DNA of 64,000 nucleotides from Dehalococcoidia bacterium (GCA_020847985.1 JADLBC010000008.1:1-64000); one strand, 5' to 3'. Counted from the stretch's first letter, positions 49,811 through 58,901 are shown. Numbers and translations are program-made. The notes: generated by a model not told the origin, from the sequence alone.

Positions 49811-50176
49811 ATGCTGCGTTGGCTCCCCGTGCTCGCCTGGGCCGGCCTCATCTTCCTCTTTTCCAGCCTCTCCGAACCGCCGGGCGCATCGAGCAGCGAA
49901 CTGCGGAGCGACATCGCCCACACCACGGAATACTTCGTCCTGGCCGTGCTCCTGCTCCCCGCACTGCGGCGCACCTGGCCTTCGGTCCGCCGCCGCGACA
50001 TGGCCTGGATAGCCTGGTCCCTCTGCCTCGCCTACGCCATCAGCGACGAATTCCACCAGTCACTCGTCCCCGGCCGCGATTCCAGCATCTTCGATGTCGG
50101 CTTCGATGCGGCCGGCGCCGCCCTCGGTACGTTCGCCGCGGTTCGCTTCCGGGCCGTTCGATCCCCCGGATCTTGA
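49811..50176 (+). CDS. VanZ-like membrane protein
   Basis: 121 residues with about four membrane segments. The family motif ISDEFHQSLVPGRDSSIFDV (DEFHQ then GR..D) is complete. VanZ-like proteins are linked to teicoplanin resistance in enterococci, but most members have unknown functions. ATG 49811 gives MLRWLPVLAWAG; an upstream GTG would add nine residues. Its stop codon lies within the -35 of the next promoter. Confidence 0.82.
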   Translation: MLRWLPVLAWAGLIFLFSSLSEPPGASSSELRSDIAHTTEYFVLAVLLLPALRRTWPSVRRRDMAWIAWSLCLAYAISDEFHQSLVPGRDSSIFDVGFDAAGAALGTFAAVRFRAVRSPGS

Positions 50177-50199
50177 CCACTTGTCAGTTGTGCTACGAT
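50173..50199 (+). promoter_or_regulatory. Promoter with extended -10 (TTGACC - 15 bp - TGCTACGAT)
   Basis: The -35 is TTGACC (50173-50178) and the -10 is TACGAT (50194-50199), with TG one base upstream, which compensates for the short 15-bp spacer. It precedes the small secreted protein gene, whose ribosome binding site AAAGGAG lies at 50212-50219. Confidence 0.5.
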
Positions 50200-50226
50200 C
50201 GGTCGTGCGGGTAAAGGAGCCCTTTC

Positions 50227-50466
50227 GTGCGAAGACCAGCTTTGTTGGCGCTTCTCCTTCCTCTGCCGTTCGCGGCACTGCCACTGCTCGCCATCGCCGT
50301 CACCCACCTCGACCATCGCGCCTCGGCCGGCTCCGTCGTCATCCAACGCCCCGCCGGCGATGAAGCGACGACCGCCACCCGCCCCACGGTCGAACGCACG
50401 GGCTGGAACGACGATGCCGTCTCCAGCCGCGACTGCGATCAGGACGACATCTACGCCGGGACGTAG
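50227..50466 (+). CDS. Small secreted protein of unknown function
   Basis: 79 residues. The N-terminal signal sequence (MRRPALLALLLPLPFAALPL) has a likely cleavage site around residues 30-34. The rest is short, polar and acidic at the end (SSRDCDQDDIYAGT), with a single Cys. GTG 50227 has a strong AAAGGAG ribosome binding site and its own promoter, so it is very probably expressed. No family is recognised. Confidence 0.65.
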   Translation: MRRPALLALLLPLPFAALPLLAIAVTHLDHRASAGSVVIQRPAGDEATTATRPTVERTGWNDDAVSSRDCDQDDIYAGT

Positions 50467-50546
50467 TCCCCGCTGACCGTGCGCTCGCCCCGGTATTCGC
50501 CCGCGGCGGAGGGCTTCACCGCGACCGCGCGCACTTCAGCGGTCCG

Positions 50547-51482
50547 TCAGCCCGCCAGGAACGCCGCCGGCGCATCCCGCATCATCGTGTTGATCGTCTC
50601 CAGCGAAACGCCCTGCGCCATCAGTGCGGGCACCGCCACCGTCGAAACGAACAGGTACCGAGTCGGCTGATTCGTGGGCGCGGGCGTCTGTCCTGTGAGC
50701 ACCGGCGACGGTGCGTGGTCGTGCCCGAGCATCATCCGGTGCGCCCAACCGCGGTCGACGAGCGCCTTCACCGTCGCGTTGCGCTGCTCCCAGTTCGGCC
50801 GCCCCGCCGCGCCCGGGTAGCGGTCCATGGAAAGCCACACGCCCGTGTGCAGGAGCCCTTCCAGGTAATCGACATCCGTCGTGTCCGCGCTGTGGCCGAT
50901 GCAGATCCGGTCCATCGGCGCGCCTTCTTCCTGGAAAATCTCAACTTGCCGCCGGCCGACCTCCTCCGGCGCCCACTGGTGCGTGCTGATCGGGTACCCG
51001 GTGCGCTTCAGCGCCCGCGCCGCGCCCCGCAGGATGCGTTCGCCCTCCGCCGACACGCCCCCCATGTCGTTCGCCACCTTGATCACGCCCGCCTTGATCC
51101 CGGTGTCCTCGATCCCGACTTCGATCTCCCGCACGAAGATGTCCGCGATCTCATCCAGGTCGCGCGTCCAGAACGACCGCGGCACGTCGCGCCAGATGCC
51201 CGTGGCCACGACGACATTCATCCCCGTCGCCCGGGCCACATCCTCGATATAGCGCACGTCGCGCCCGAGGTCGGGCGTCGTCAGGTCGATGAGCGTGTCG
51301 ATGCCGCCCGCCTTCGCTTCCGTCAGCTCGCGGACGGCGTTCGCGCGCGTCGCCCCCCAGTCGAACCGCCAGGGATACGCCTTCGCGTCATTCCCCATCG
51401 ACACCAACACGTGTTCGTGGCTGAGCGTCACCCCCAGCGACTTCGCGTCGATAGGCCCAAGCACCGTCTCCACAGCCGGCAT
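50547..51482 (-). CDS. Phosphotriesterase-family metal hydrolase
   Basis: 311 residues of the amidohydrolase superfamily TIM barrel. The metal ligands are HEH in TLSHEHVLVSM, the carboxylated Lys in AGVIKVANDM, His in ISTHQWAPEE and CIGHSADTTDV, and Asp in MMLGHDHAPSP. Related proteins act as lactonases, N-acyl-homoserine lactonases or phosphodiesterases; true phosphotriesterases are rare. ATG 51482 follows GGAGGA. It lies between the small secreted protein gene and the divergent methyltransferase gene. The substrate is unknown. Confidence 0.88.
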   Translation of the reverse strand: MPAVETVLGPIDAKSLGVTLSHEHVLVSMGNDAKAYPWRFDWGATRANAVRELTEAKAGGIDTLIDLTTPDLGRDVRYIEDVARATGMNVVVATGIWRDVPRSFWTRDLDEIADIFVREIEVGIEDTGIKAGVIKVANDMGGVSAEGERILRGAARALKRTGYPISTHQWAPEEVGRRQVEIFQEEGAPMDRICIGHSADTTDVDYLEGLLHTGVWLSMDRYPGAAGRPNWEQRNATVKALVDRGWAHRMMLGHDHAPSPVLTGQTPAPTNQPTRYLFVSTVAVPALMAQGVSLETINTMMRDAPAAFLAG

Positions 51483-51600
51483 GTCATCCTCCAGAGGCCG
51501 CGATAATACCGCCGCCGTCTCCCTTCGTAACGCACCCGCGTTTCTGCCACGCGCGAACCCGGCGATATCCTCAGCCACCCCGCTCTGCGACGATGCTCCC

Positions 51601-52401
51601 ATGCGCTTCGGCGGCGATACCCTGGCCTTCCTCCGCGATTTCGCCCGCGTCGATGCCCCCTGGACCGTGCGCACCCGCGCCGCGGGGCGCTTCGCCGCGC
51701 ATCACCTGCACCGCCTCGTTCGCAAGCGGCCACTCATCGTGCGCTGGGAGGGCCTCTGGCTCGAACTGCCGATGCAGCGCACGCCGGCCGCCCGCGCCTA
51801 CTACTTCGGCCGCCCCGACCGCTGGGAATACGCCTTCGAGGAACGCTTCCTCCGCCGCGGCGGCCTCGCCATCGATGCCGGCGCCGGCGACGGCGTGCAG
51901 GCCCTCTTCCTCGCCCGTGTGCTCGGCGCCTCCGGCGAAGTCATCGCCCTCGAACGCGACGAAGCCGCCCTCGCCGCGATGGCCACCAACGCCGCCCTCA
52001 ACGACCTCGGCCAGCTCACGGTCATGCCGGTCCACACCGAGGGCGACGCACCGGCAGCCTACCCGGCGCTCGATGCCGTCTGCGGCGAACGCGACCCCGA
52101 CTTCATCGTCATCGAGGCCGTGGGCGAAGAGGCCGCCATCCTCGCCGGCGCCGATGCCCTCATGGCGCGCGGCACACCCCTCGCCTGGCTGATCGAAGTC
52201 CCCCGCGGCCGGCCTGCGGAGACGGGATACCTCGCCGCGCTCCTCGAACGCCGGGGCTACCGCTTCTGCGTGTACGACGTCCGCACCAACACGCTGCGCC
52301 GCCGCGATTGGCGCAATCCCCGCTCGCGCCGCCTTCTCGCCGTCCGCGATGTCGAGGAAGTCACATCCCGCATCCGCGAGGAACGCCCCGAGCTCGATTA
52401 G
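51601..52401 (+). CDS. FkbM-type SAM-dependent methyltransferase
   Basis: 266 residues. The SAM site is [20 protein letters not shown], followed by [21 protein letters not shown] later stretch, [21 protein letters not shown], is typical of FkbM family methyltransferases acting on sugar or small-molecule hydroxyls. The N-terminal 75 residues are basic. ATG 51601 is used; no ribosome binding site is clear. Its end overlaps trmD by 4 bp in convergent orientation. The acceptor is unknown; polysaccharide modification is possible. Confidence 0.78.
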   Translation: MRFGGDTLAFLRDFARVDAPWTVRTRAAGRFAAHHLHRLVRKRPLIVRWEGLWLELPMQRTPAARAYYFGRPDRWEYAFEERFLRRGGLAIDAGAGDGVQALFLARVLGASGEVIALERDEAALAAMATNAALNDLGQLTVMPVHTEGDAPAAYPALDAVCGERDPDFIVIEAVGEEAAILAGADALMARGTPLAWLIEVPRGRPAETGYLAALLERRGYRFCVYDVRTNTLRRRDWRNPRSRRLLAVRDVEEVTSRIREERPELD

Positions 52402-53090
52402 CCGCCCGGAGGCGGTTCCAGGAGGTCCGGCCGGCGCGCTCGCGTGCGCTCCAGCCGCTGCGCCTTCTTCCACTTCTCGATGTTCGCGTGGTGCCCGCTG
52501 AGCAGGATTTCCGGCACGCCCCAGCCGTTGTACTCCGCCGGCCGCGTGTACTGTGGATGCTCCAACAGCCCGTCCGCGAACGACTCCTCCTCCGGCGACG
52601 CCTCGTCCCCCAGCGCGCCCGGCACATGCCGGGTCACGGCGTCGATGAGCACCATCGCCGGCAGTTCGCCGCCCGTCAGCACGTAATCGCCGATCGAAAC
52701 CTCCCGGTCCACGCGATGCTCGATGAAGCGCTCGTCCACGCCCTCGTACCGGCCACAGACCAGGATCAGCCGCGGTTCCCGGGCCAATTCGCGCACCAGC
52801 CCGTCCGTCAGCCGTTCACCCTGGGGGGAAAGGAGCACCACCAGCCCCGGCTCCTCCGCCTCCGCCCGCGCCTCAGCGAGCGCACGGTCGAGCACGTCCA
52901 CGCGCATCACCATCCCCTGTCCGCCGCCGAACGGGTAATCGTCCACGCTGCGGTGCCGGTCCGTCGCGAAGTCGCGCACCTGGTGATAGTGCAAATCGAG
53001 CAGCCCCGCGTCCCGCGCCCGCTTGATGATGGAAACATCCAACGGCCCCGCGAACGCCTCCGGGAAGAGCGTCAGTACATCAATTCGCAT
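52398..53090 (-). CDS. trmD: tRNA (guanine37-N1)-methyltransferase
   Basis: 230 residues. The SPOUT knot motifs are [29 protein letters not shown] and [19 protein letters not shown], all characteristic of TrmD. It methylates G37 of tRNAs to prevent frameshifts. Its usual neighbours (rpsP, rimM, rplS) are not here; instead it lies downstream of the mogA gene (57 bp) and overlaps the end of a convergent methyltransferase gene. Confidence 0.95.
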   Translation of the reverse strand: MRIDVLTLFPEAFAGPLDVSIIKRARDAGLLDLHYHQVRDFATDRHRSVDDYPFGGGQGMVMRVDVLDRALAEARAEAEEPGLVVLLSPQGERLTDGLVRELAREPRLILVCGRYEGVDERFIEHRVDREVSIGDYVLTGGELPAMVLIDAVTRHVPGALGDEASPEEESFADGLLEHPQYTRPAEYNGWGVPEILLSGHHANIEKWKKAQRLERTRARRPDLLEPPPGG

Positions 53091-53147
53091 GCCCGGCCCC
53101 CACGTCGCCCGCGATCGTCCCCACCACTCCCCACGTCCTCGAAGGGG

Positions 53148-53654
53148 TCATGCGCGGCCGCTATCGGCGGGCGTGGTGTGCTCCATCGGTCCGGCCATCA
53201 GCCGCGCGGCATGCGGAAAAAGCGGCAGCAACACATCCATCCCCTCGGCCACCGCCCTGGGGTTGCCCGGCAGGTTCACAATCACCGTCCGCTTCCGCTG
53301 CACCGCCACACCCCGTGAAAGCACCGCGAACGGCGTCTGCTTCAAACCATTGACCCACAGCGCCACGGGCACCCCCGGGACGTCCCTTTCGGCCACGTCG
53401 CGCGTCGCTTCCGGCGTCACATCACGTTCAGTGAGGCCCGTCCCGCCCGTCGTCACCACCCAATCCGCGATGCCCGAATCGGCCCATTCGCGCAGCCGCG
53501 CGGCGATGCTTTCGCGCTCATCGGCCACGATCGCCCGCGCCGCCACCGTGTGCCCCGCTGCGATGCAGCGCCGCTCCGCCGTGTCGCCGCTCACGTCGCC
53601 GCGCCCTCCCGCGGCGCCCGAATCGGAGACGGTGAGGATCGCGATGCGCGCCAT
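53148..53654 (-). CDS. mogA: MogA/MoaB-family molybdopterin adenylyltransferase
   Basis: 168 residues. The MoCF fold shows IAILTVSDSGAAGGRGDVSG, VVTTGGTGLTERDVTPEAT and TVIVNLPGNPRAVAEGMDV, the molybdopterin-binding motifs. It adenylates molybdopterin before molybdenum insertion, supporting the sulfite-oxidase-like protein at 25003-25596. ATG 53654 has no ribosome binding site but lies 8 nt after TACCAT on the minus strand. It is divergent from the dcw operon promoter. Confidence 0.87.
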   Translation of the reverse strand: MARIAILTVSDSGAAGGRGDVSGDTAERRCIAAGHTVAARAIVADERESIAARLREWADSGIADWVVTTGGTGLTERDVTPEATRDVAERDVPGVPVALWVNGLKQTPFAVLSRGVAVQRKRTVIVNLPGNPRAVAEGMDVLLPLFPHAARLMAGPMEHTTPADSGRA

Positions 53655-53662
53655 GGATGCCA

Positions 53663-53668
53663 ATGGTA
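53663..53668 (-). promoter_or_regulatory. -10-like TACCAT before mogA (leaderless pattern)
   Basis: TACCAT on the minus strand, then TGGCATCC, then ATG 53654. This is the same hexamer as before lspA. Confidence 0.35.
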
Positions 53669-53701
53669 AGCGCGATGGTTCCCAGATGCTCAAAGACCCT
53701 G

Positions 53702-53731
53702 TTGACACGGCTCCGTGGGGGAAGATATCGT
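53702..53731 (+). promoter_or_regulatory. Promoter of the dcw operon (TTGACA - 18 bp - TATCGT)
   Basis: A perfect -35 TTGACA (53702-53707) is followed 18 bp later by TATCGT (53726-53731). The MraZ boxes begin 6 bp after the -10, around the expected transcription start. Confidence 0.6.
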
Positions 53732-53736
53732 GCCGG

Positions 53737-53761
53737 TGGGTGAATTTGGGGACACGTGGGG
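53737..53761 (+). promoter_or_regulatory. MraZ operator: three TGGGN boxes with 5-bp spacers
   Basis: TGGGT (53737), TGGGG (53747) and TGGGG (53757) recur exactly every 10 bp, the arrangement described for MraZ binding sites upstream of mraZ. A fourth TGGGG at 53716 is out of register. Autorepression of the operon by MraZ is expected. Confidence 0.8.
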
Positions 53762-53830
53762 AATCCTCCCACGACAAGCCTCCAGGGGAGTATCCCCCGC
53801 CCGCATCAACGAAGGGGCGAGCAAGGGCAA

Positions 53831-54235
53831 ATGGCACCGTTCATCGGCCAGGTTCCCTACCAGCTCGACGACAAGGGCCGTGTTCCCATGCCGCCCCGCT
53901 TTCGGCCGTTCTTTGAAGGGCCCGCCATCCTTACCGCGGGCGCGGACAAGTGCATCGCCGTCTATACCCAGGCGGCGTTCGACACCGAAGGCGCCCGCCT
54001 CGAGAGCACGGTGGACCCATCCACCCGGGACGGCCGCACCCGTCTCCGCAAGTTCTTCGGGAACGCGGAGCCCGTGAACAAGGATGTCCAGGGCCGCCTG
54101 AACATCCCCGGCCGGCTCATCGAATACGCGGGCCTCAGGCCCAATAGCCCGGTCGTCGTCGTCGGCGTCCGCGACCACTACGAGATCTGGGACCGCGATG
54201 TCCTCGCGGCGCTTGACGAAGAAGGGGAGGAGTAA
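53831..54235 (+). CDS. mraZ: Transcriptional regulator MraZ
   Basis: 134 residues, the usual 130-150. Two SpoVT/AbrB-like half-domains are visible: QLDDKGRVPMPPRFRPFF and KDVQGRLNIPGRLIEYAGL. The DxxGR signature is in both (DDKGR and DVQGR). It binds TGGGN repeats in its own promoter as a ring-shaped oligomer, and such boxes lie 70-94 bp upstream. ATG 53831 is preceded by AAGGG. It is the first gene of the division/cell wall operon, with rsmH starting 1 bp after its stop. Confidence 0.95.
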   Translation: MAPFIGQVPYQLDDKGRVPMPPRFRPFFEGPAILTAGADKCIAVYTQAAFDTEGARLESTVDPSTRDGRTRLRKFFGNAEPVNKDVQGRLNIPGRLIEYAGLRPNSPVVVVGVRDHYEIWDRDVLAALDEEGEE

Positions 54236-54236
54236 C

Positions 54237-55202
54237 GTGGCCGCCATGACGATCGCGCCTTCCCACACGCCCGTGCTCCTCGAGGAATCGCTCCGCTACC
54301 TCGCCGTGCGCGAAGGTGGCACCTATATCGATTGCACCACCGGCCTCGGAGGGCACAGCGCCCGCATCGCCGAGGCCATGGGCTCCACCGGCCGCCTGCT
54401 CTGCATCGACCAGGACCGCGATGCGCTGGAGTTCGCGCGGGCGAAGCTGACCGTGTTTGGGAGGCACATCAGTTTCGCCCACGGGAACTTCCGCGATCTC
54501 GCCGCACTGGCCGCCGCGGAAGGCATCGACCATGCCGACGGCATCCTCATGGACCTCGGCGTCTCGTCGCTGCAGTTCGGCGCCCCCGAACGGGGCTTTA
54601 TGTTCGGCCAGGAAGGCCCCCTGGATATGCGCATGGATCAGCGCTCCGGCGGGCTCACCGCGGCCGAAATCCTCAACGAATGGGATGAGGCCGAAATCGC
54701 GGACCTCATCTGGCGCTACGGCGAGGAGCGCGCATCGCGCCGCATCGCTGCCGCCATCCTCCGCGCTCGTCCCCTGCGGACGACGTGGGATCTGGCCAGA
54801 GCCGTCGAGCAGGCTGTGGGGGGTGCAAAAGGCCGAACCCAAATTCACCCCGCCACCAAGGTCTTTCTTGCGCTCCGGATCCGCGTCAATGGCGAACTCG
54901 ACAGCCTTGACGCGGCCCTCCCGCAAGCCCACAGCCTGCTCGGCCCTGGAACCGGTCACGACGATGGCGGGAAACTCGTCGTGATCAGCTTCCACTCTCT
55001 CGAAGACCGCATGGTGAAGCAGTTTGTCCGCCGCGAGGCCGCCGATTGCCTTTGCCCGCCCGGCCTCCCGGTCTGCCGCTGCGGCCACGTCGCCACCCTG
55101 CGCGACCTTACCCGCCGTGCCGTCCGCCCCACCGAGGCCGAAGTCGCATCGAACCCTCGCGCGCGGAGCGCCGTGCTCCGCGCCGCCGAACGGATCCGTT
55201 AG
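54237..55202 (+). CDS. rsmH: 16S rRNA (cytosine1402-N4)-methyltransferase
   Basis: 321 residues. HTPVLLEESLRYL, YIDCTTGLGGHSARIAE (SAM site), ILMDLGVSSLQFG and VVISFHSLEDRMVKQF are the RsmH signatures. It methylates C1402 in the ribosomal P site. GTG 54237 is chosen because GGGAGGAG lies 4-6 nt upstream, overlapping the mraZ stop; ATG 54246 is the alternative. Genes before and after are the standard mraZ and ftsL-like neighbours. Confidence 0.94.
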   Translation: MAAMTIAPSHTPVLLEESLRYLAVREGGTYIDCTTGLGGHSARIAEAMGSTGRLLCIDQDRDALEFARAKLTVFGRHISFAHGNFRDLAALAAAEGIDHADGILMDLGVSSLQFGAPERGFMFGQEGPLDMRMDQRSGGLTAAEILNEWDEAEIADLIWRYGEERASRRIAAAILRARPLRTTWDLARAVEQAVGGAKGRTQIHPATKVFLALRIRVNGELDSLDAALPQAHSLLGPGTGHDDGGKLVVISFHSLEDRMVKQFVRREAADCLCPPGLPVCRCGHVATLRDLTRRAVRPTEAEVASNPRARSAVLRAAERIR

Positions 55203-55283
55203 CCGTGCCGCCCGGAACGCGGCTCACGGCCGCGCTCGCCATCCCGCCACCCGCGCGGGGCACCCACCGTTGGAGGAGGGGCC

Positions 55284-55721
55284 ATGGCCGCGATTAACCA
55301 CCCCTACGGCCAGCGCCGCTCGCTTCCCGTCCCCGTCCGTCTCCCCGGGGTCAATGGCTGGGTGCTTGCCGCCATCGTCATCGCCGGCCTCGCCGCCATG
55401 CTCCCCGTGCTCCAGAACAGCACGGCCACCAGCCGCGGCTTCCAGGTCCAGCGCCTCGATGCCGAGCAGACCCGCATCAATGGCGAACTTCGCCTCCTCG
55501 AGGCCGATGTCGCGCAGCTCACCTCGCTGCCGCGCATCCAGCGCCGCGCCGCCGAGATTGGCCTCGGGCCCGGCGAAACCCCCATCTACGTCACCATCTC
55601 CGAGCCGGGCCCCGCGCCCGCCAAGATCCCTTCCGAGTATCTCCCCGGGCCCGCCCCGAAAACGGACGAGCCCGAGTCCTGGTGGCAGTCACTTCTGAAG
55701 TGGGTGCACCTGGGGCAATAA
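55284..55721 (+). CDS. FtsL/DivIC-like cell division membrane protein
   Basis: 145 residues. A short basic cytoplasmic end precedes one membrane helix (GWVLAAIVIAGLAAMLPVL), then a short coiled coil (QRLDAEQTRINGELRLLEAD), then a Pro-rich tail. This and its position between rsmH and ftsI match FtsL, whose sequence is poorly conserved. It should recruit the FtsW-FtsI synthase through FtsB/DivIC. ATG 55284 has TTGGAGGAGG upstream. The tail is longer than in typical FtsL. Confidence 0.75.
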   Translation: MAAINHPYGQRRSLPVPVRLPGVNGWVLAAIVIAGLAAMLPVLQNSTATSRGFQVQRLDAEQTRINGELRLLEADVAQLTSLPRIQRRAAEIGLGPGETPIYVTISEPGPAPAKIPSEYLPGPAPKTDEPESWWQSLLKWVHLGQ

Positions 55722-55770
55722 ACCGGTCGCCGGCCAGGCTCCCCCGCCAGCCGGCAGGAGGCGCGTTCGG

Positions 55771-57507
55771 ATGACACAGCGAGGGCATGGCACTCGCCGG
55801 GTCTGGTTGCCCGCTGCGTTCCTTGGCGCCTTCGCCCTGGTCATCCTCGGCCGCCTCGTGCAGCTCCAGGTGCTCCAGCACGATGCCTACGCCCGCCAGA
55901 CGCGCGAAGAACAAACCGCCGACTCCACCTTCTACGCCCGCCGCGGTTCCATCCTCGATCGCAACGGCAACGTCCTCGCCGCCTCCGTCGATACCTGGAA
56001 CGTCTACATCAGCGGCCGCACCTGGCGCGCCCCCGAACGCTCCGGCCCCGCCTCCGACCAGCTCGCGAAGTTCCTCAGGATGGACCCGGCCGCCATTCGC
56101 GCCATGGTCGCCAACAAGAACGGCGACGTTCTCATTGCCCGCGACGTCGATTACGAAACCGGCCACGCCATCGCCGCCGCTGAGATCCCCGGCGTCGTCC
56201 TCCTCCCCGATAGCAAGCGCGTCAACCCCGAAGGCGACGTCGGCGCGAGCGTGCTCGGTCTTACCGGCCTCGATAACACCGGCCTCGCCGGCATCGAGCT
56301 CTCCCACAACGGCGACCTCCTGGGCAAACCCGGTAAGGCCGTCTACGAACGCGACACCACCGGCGACCCCATCCCCTTCGGCCGTTCCGTCGTCGAAGAG
56401 CCCCGCCCCGGCACCGACCTCGTCCTCACCATCGACCGCTACCTCCAGCAGATGGCCGAGCAGAAGCTCGATGCCGCCGTCAAGGAGCACCGCGCCCAGG
56501 GCGGCAGCGTCATCATGATGGACCCGCACACCGGCGAAATCCTCGCACTCGCCAGCAGCCCCGGCCTCAAGTACAGCTCCCTCGACCTCTCCGACAAGAA
56601 GCAGGTCGAACTCCTCAAGAACCGCGCCGTCACCGACCTCTACGAGCCCGGCTCTGTCATGAAGGTCGTCACTGCCGCAGCCGCCATCGACCAGGGCGTC
56701 GTCACACCCGATACCTCGTACGTCGATACGGGTGAAATCCGTTTGTACGACGTGACCATCAAGAACTGGGACGACCGTGTCTATGGAACGCAGACCATGA
56801 CCGGCGTGCTCCAGAACTCAATCAATACCGGCGCCGTTTTCATGGTCGAAAAGCTCGGCCAGCCCCTCTTCCATAAATACCTCGACGCATTCGGCTTCGG
56901 CCGAACCACCGGCATCGACCTCTCGGGCGAAGCCGAGGGCATTATCCGCAAGCCCGAGGACGAGCACCTTGAGCCGCCATGGTCGCCCGTCGACCTCGCC
57001 ACCCAGTCCTTCGGCCAGTCCATCAGCGTCACGCCCATCCAGATGCTCTCGGCTATCGCCGCCTGCATCAATGGCGGCATGCTCATGAAGCCGCACCTCG
57101 TGCGCGCCACCATCGATGAGCACGGCGTCCGCCACGACATCGCCCCCACCGCCGAAGGGCGCGCCATCTCCGCCGAGACCAGCGCCACCATCCGCATGAT
57201 GCTCGAAAAGGTGGTCAATCCCGGCTGGCCCGATCCCATGCAGCCGCGCAACTACACCGCCGGCGGCAAGTCCGGCACCGCCAACGTCCCCGTCGCCAGC
57301 GGCTACGACGACCGCCAGATCGCCTCGTTCGTCGAATTCGCCCCCACCGACGACCCGAAGCTCATCGTCCTCGTGAAGCTCGACCAGAACCAGGACCTGC
57401 TGACCGGCCGTGTCGCCGCCGCTCCCGTCGCGGCCGCCATCCTCGATGACGCCCTCAACTACCTCAACGTCCTCCCCAGCGCGGACGCGAAGCAGGTGCG
57501 GCGATGA
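55771..57507 (+). CDS. ftsI: Penicillin-binding protein 2/FtsI (division transpeptidase)
   Basis: 578 residues. An N-terminal membrane helix (WLPAAFLGAFALVILGRLV) is followed by a pedestal domain and the transpeptidase domain with S-x-x-K (YEPGSVMKVV), S-x-N (QNSINTGAV) and K-S-G-T (AGGKSGTAN). It cross-links septal peptidoglycan in the periplasm with FtsW. There is no C-terminal PASTA domain. ATG 55771 follows GGCAGGAGG. murF overlaps its end by 4 bp; the murE gene usually found here is absent. Confidence 0.94.
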   Translation: MTQRGHGTRRVWLPAAFLGAFALVILGRLVQLQVLQHDAYARQTREEQTADSTFYARRGSILDRNGNVLAASVDTWNVYISGRTWRAPERSGPASDQLAKFLRMDPAAIRAMVANKNGDVLIARDVDYETGHAIAAAEIPGVVLLPDSKRVNPEGDVGASVLGLTGLDNTGLAGIELSHNGDLLGKPGKAVYERDTTGDPIPFGRSVVEEPRPGTDLVLTIDRYLQQMAEQKLDAAVKEHRAQGGSVIMMDPHTGEILALASSPGLKYSSLDLSDKKQVELLKNRAVTDLYEPGSVMKVVTAAAAIDQGVVTPDTSYVDTGEIRLYDVTIKNWDDRVYGTQTMTGVLQNSINTGAVFMVEKLGQPLFHKYLDAFGFGRTTGIDLSGEAEGIIRKPEDEHLEPPWSPVDLATQSFGQSISVTPIQMLSAIAACINGGMLMKPHLVRATIDEHGVRHDIAPTAEGRAISAETSATIRMMLEKVVNPGWPDPMQPRNYTAGGKSGTANVPVASGYDDRQIASFVEFAPTDDPKLIVLVKLDQNQDLLTGRVAAAPVAAAILDDALNYLNVLPSADAKQVRR

Positions 57508-58901
57508 CGACGCTGACCACCGCCTTCGCCGCAAGCGCCATGCGCGAACGCGGCTACACCGTCATCGAAGGACCGGCTACGCCCATCACCGGTGGCGCCG
57601 CCGATTCCCGGAACGTCCTCCCCGGCGACCTCTTCACCGCCTTCCCCGGCGAAAATACGGACGGCAACCTGTATGTCGCGCCCGCGCTCGCGAACGGCGC
57701 TGTCGCCGCCGTCTGCGAACGCGCCCCCGAAGGTGAATGGCCCGGCAAGACGATCATCGTCGCCCCCGATGCCACCCGCGCCGTCGGCGAGCTCGCGCAT
57801 GCCTGGCGCCGCCACTGCCGCGCGCGCGTCGTCGGCATCACCGGCACCGTCGGCAAGACGACCGCCAAGGAGATGACCGCCGCGGTCCTCTCGCGCCACT
57901 TCCGCACGCATCGCAGCACCGGCAACTTCAACTCCCGCGAAGGGCTGCCCCTCGCCCTCCTCTCTCTCACCATGGAGCACGACGTCTCCGTCCTCGAAAT
58001 GGGCATGGATTCGAAGGGCGAAATCGTCCAGCTCTGCGAAATCGCCGAGCCCGAGGTCGGCGTCGTCCTCAACATCGGCCTCACCCACGTCGAGAAGCTT
58101 GGCAGCATCGAAGCGATCGCGAACGAGAAGCTCAGCCTCGCGCGCTGGCTGCCGGAGTCCGGCACCGCCGTCCTCAATGTCGATGACCCTCGCATCGCCT
58201 CCGCCATCGATGGCCTGGCCTGCCGCACGGTCACCTTCGGCCGCTGGCTCGACCACTCGCAGCCGCGCCCGCTCCTCGCCTGGTCCGACTACCACGGCGA
58301 AGGCCTCGCCGGCGGCCGCTTCTTCGTGAGCTCCGGGGCGAAGCAGGCGCGCGTCGATTCGCCGCTCCCGGGTGAACACACCGTGCCCGCCGCCATCTCC
58401 GCCATGGCGGTGGCGATGGCCCTCGGCGTGTCCTTCTTCGATGCCGCGAACAGCGTTGGCCGCGCCGAGGTCGAGGGCCGCGCACGGGCACTCCCCGGCA
58501 AGAACGGCGCCACCATCATCGACGACCGTTACAACGCCAGCCCTGCCTCCATGGCGGGCGCACTCGCCATGCTTGGTGCCCAGCGCACGAGCGGCGCCCG
58601 CACCATCGCCTTCCTCGGCAAGATGGCCGAGCTCGGGGAGCACGCCGAGGCCGAACACCGCCGCATCGGCGAAGTCGCCGCCGCCAACTGCACCGCGCTG
58701 GTCACCTTCGGCGACCTCGGCCGCATCGTCGCCGATGCCGCGAAGGCCGCCGGGCTCGCCGGTACGCGCTGGTTCCCGGCGAAGGAAGAAGCCGCCGCCT
58801 ACCTCGCCGGCCAGCTCCGCGAAGGCGATGCCGTGCTCGTGAAGGGCAGCCGCAGCGAGGCCCTGGAGACCATCATCCCCCTCCTCGAGGCCGCGCCGTG
58901 A
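57504..58901 (+). CDS. murF: UDP-N-acetylmuramoyl-tripeptide--D-alanyl-D-alanine ligase
   Basis: 465 residues. The ATP site is VVGITGTVGKTTAKEM, and the Mur ligase motifs are LEMGMDSKGEI, NIGLTHVEKLGSIEAIANEK and IDDRYNASPASM. The LEMGM/NIGLTH pattern fits MurF rather than MurE, and it lacks the DNP(R/A) amino acid selectivity motif of MurE. It adds D-Ala-D-Ala to the UDP-MurNAc tripeptide in the cytoplasm. It starts inside the ftsI stop (ATGA) and ends over the mraY start (GTGA). Confidence 0.9.
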   Translation: MTTLTTAFAASAMRERGYTVIEGPATPITGGAADSRNVLPGDLFTAFPGENTDGNLYVAPALANGAVAAVCERAPEGEWPGKTIIVAPDATRAVGELAHAWRRHCRARVVGITGTVGKTTAKEMTAAVLSRHFRTHRSTGNFNSREGLPLALLSLTMEHDVSVLEMGMDSKGEIVQLCEIAEPEVGVVLNIGLTHVEKLGSIEAIANEKLSLARWLPESGTAVLNVDDPRIASAIDGLACRTVTFGRWLDHSQPRPLLAWSDYHGEGLAGGRFFVSSGAKQARVDSPLPGEHTVPAAISAMAVAMALGVSFFDAANSVGRAEVEGRARALPGKNGATIIDDRYNASPASMAGALAMLGAQRTSGARTIAFLGKMAELGEHAEAEHRRIGEVAAANCTALVTFGDLGRIVADAAKAAGLAGTRWFPAKEEAAAYLAGQLREGDAVLVKGSRSEALETIIPLLEAAP

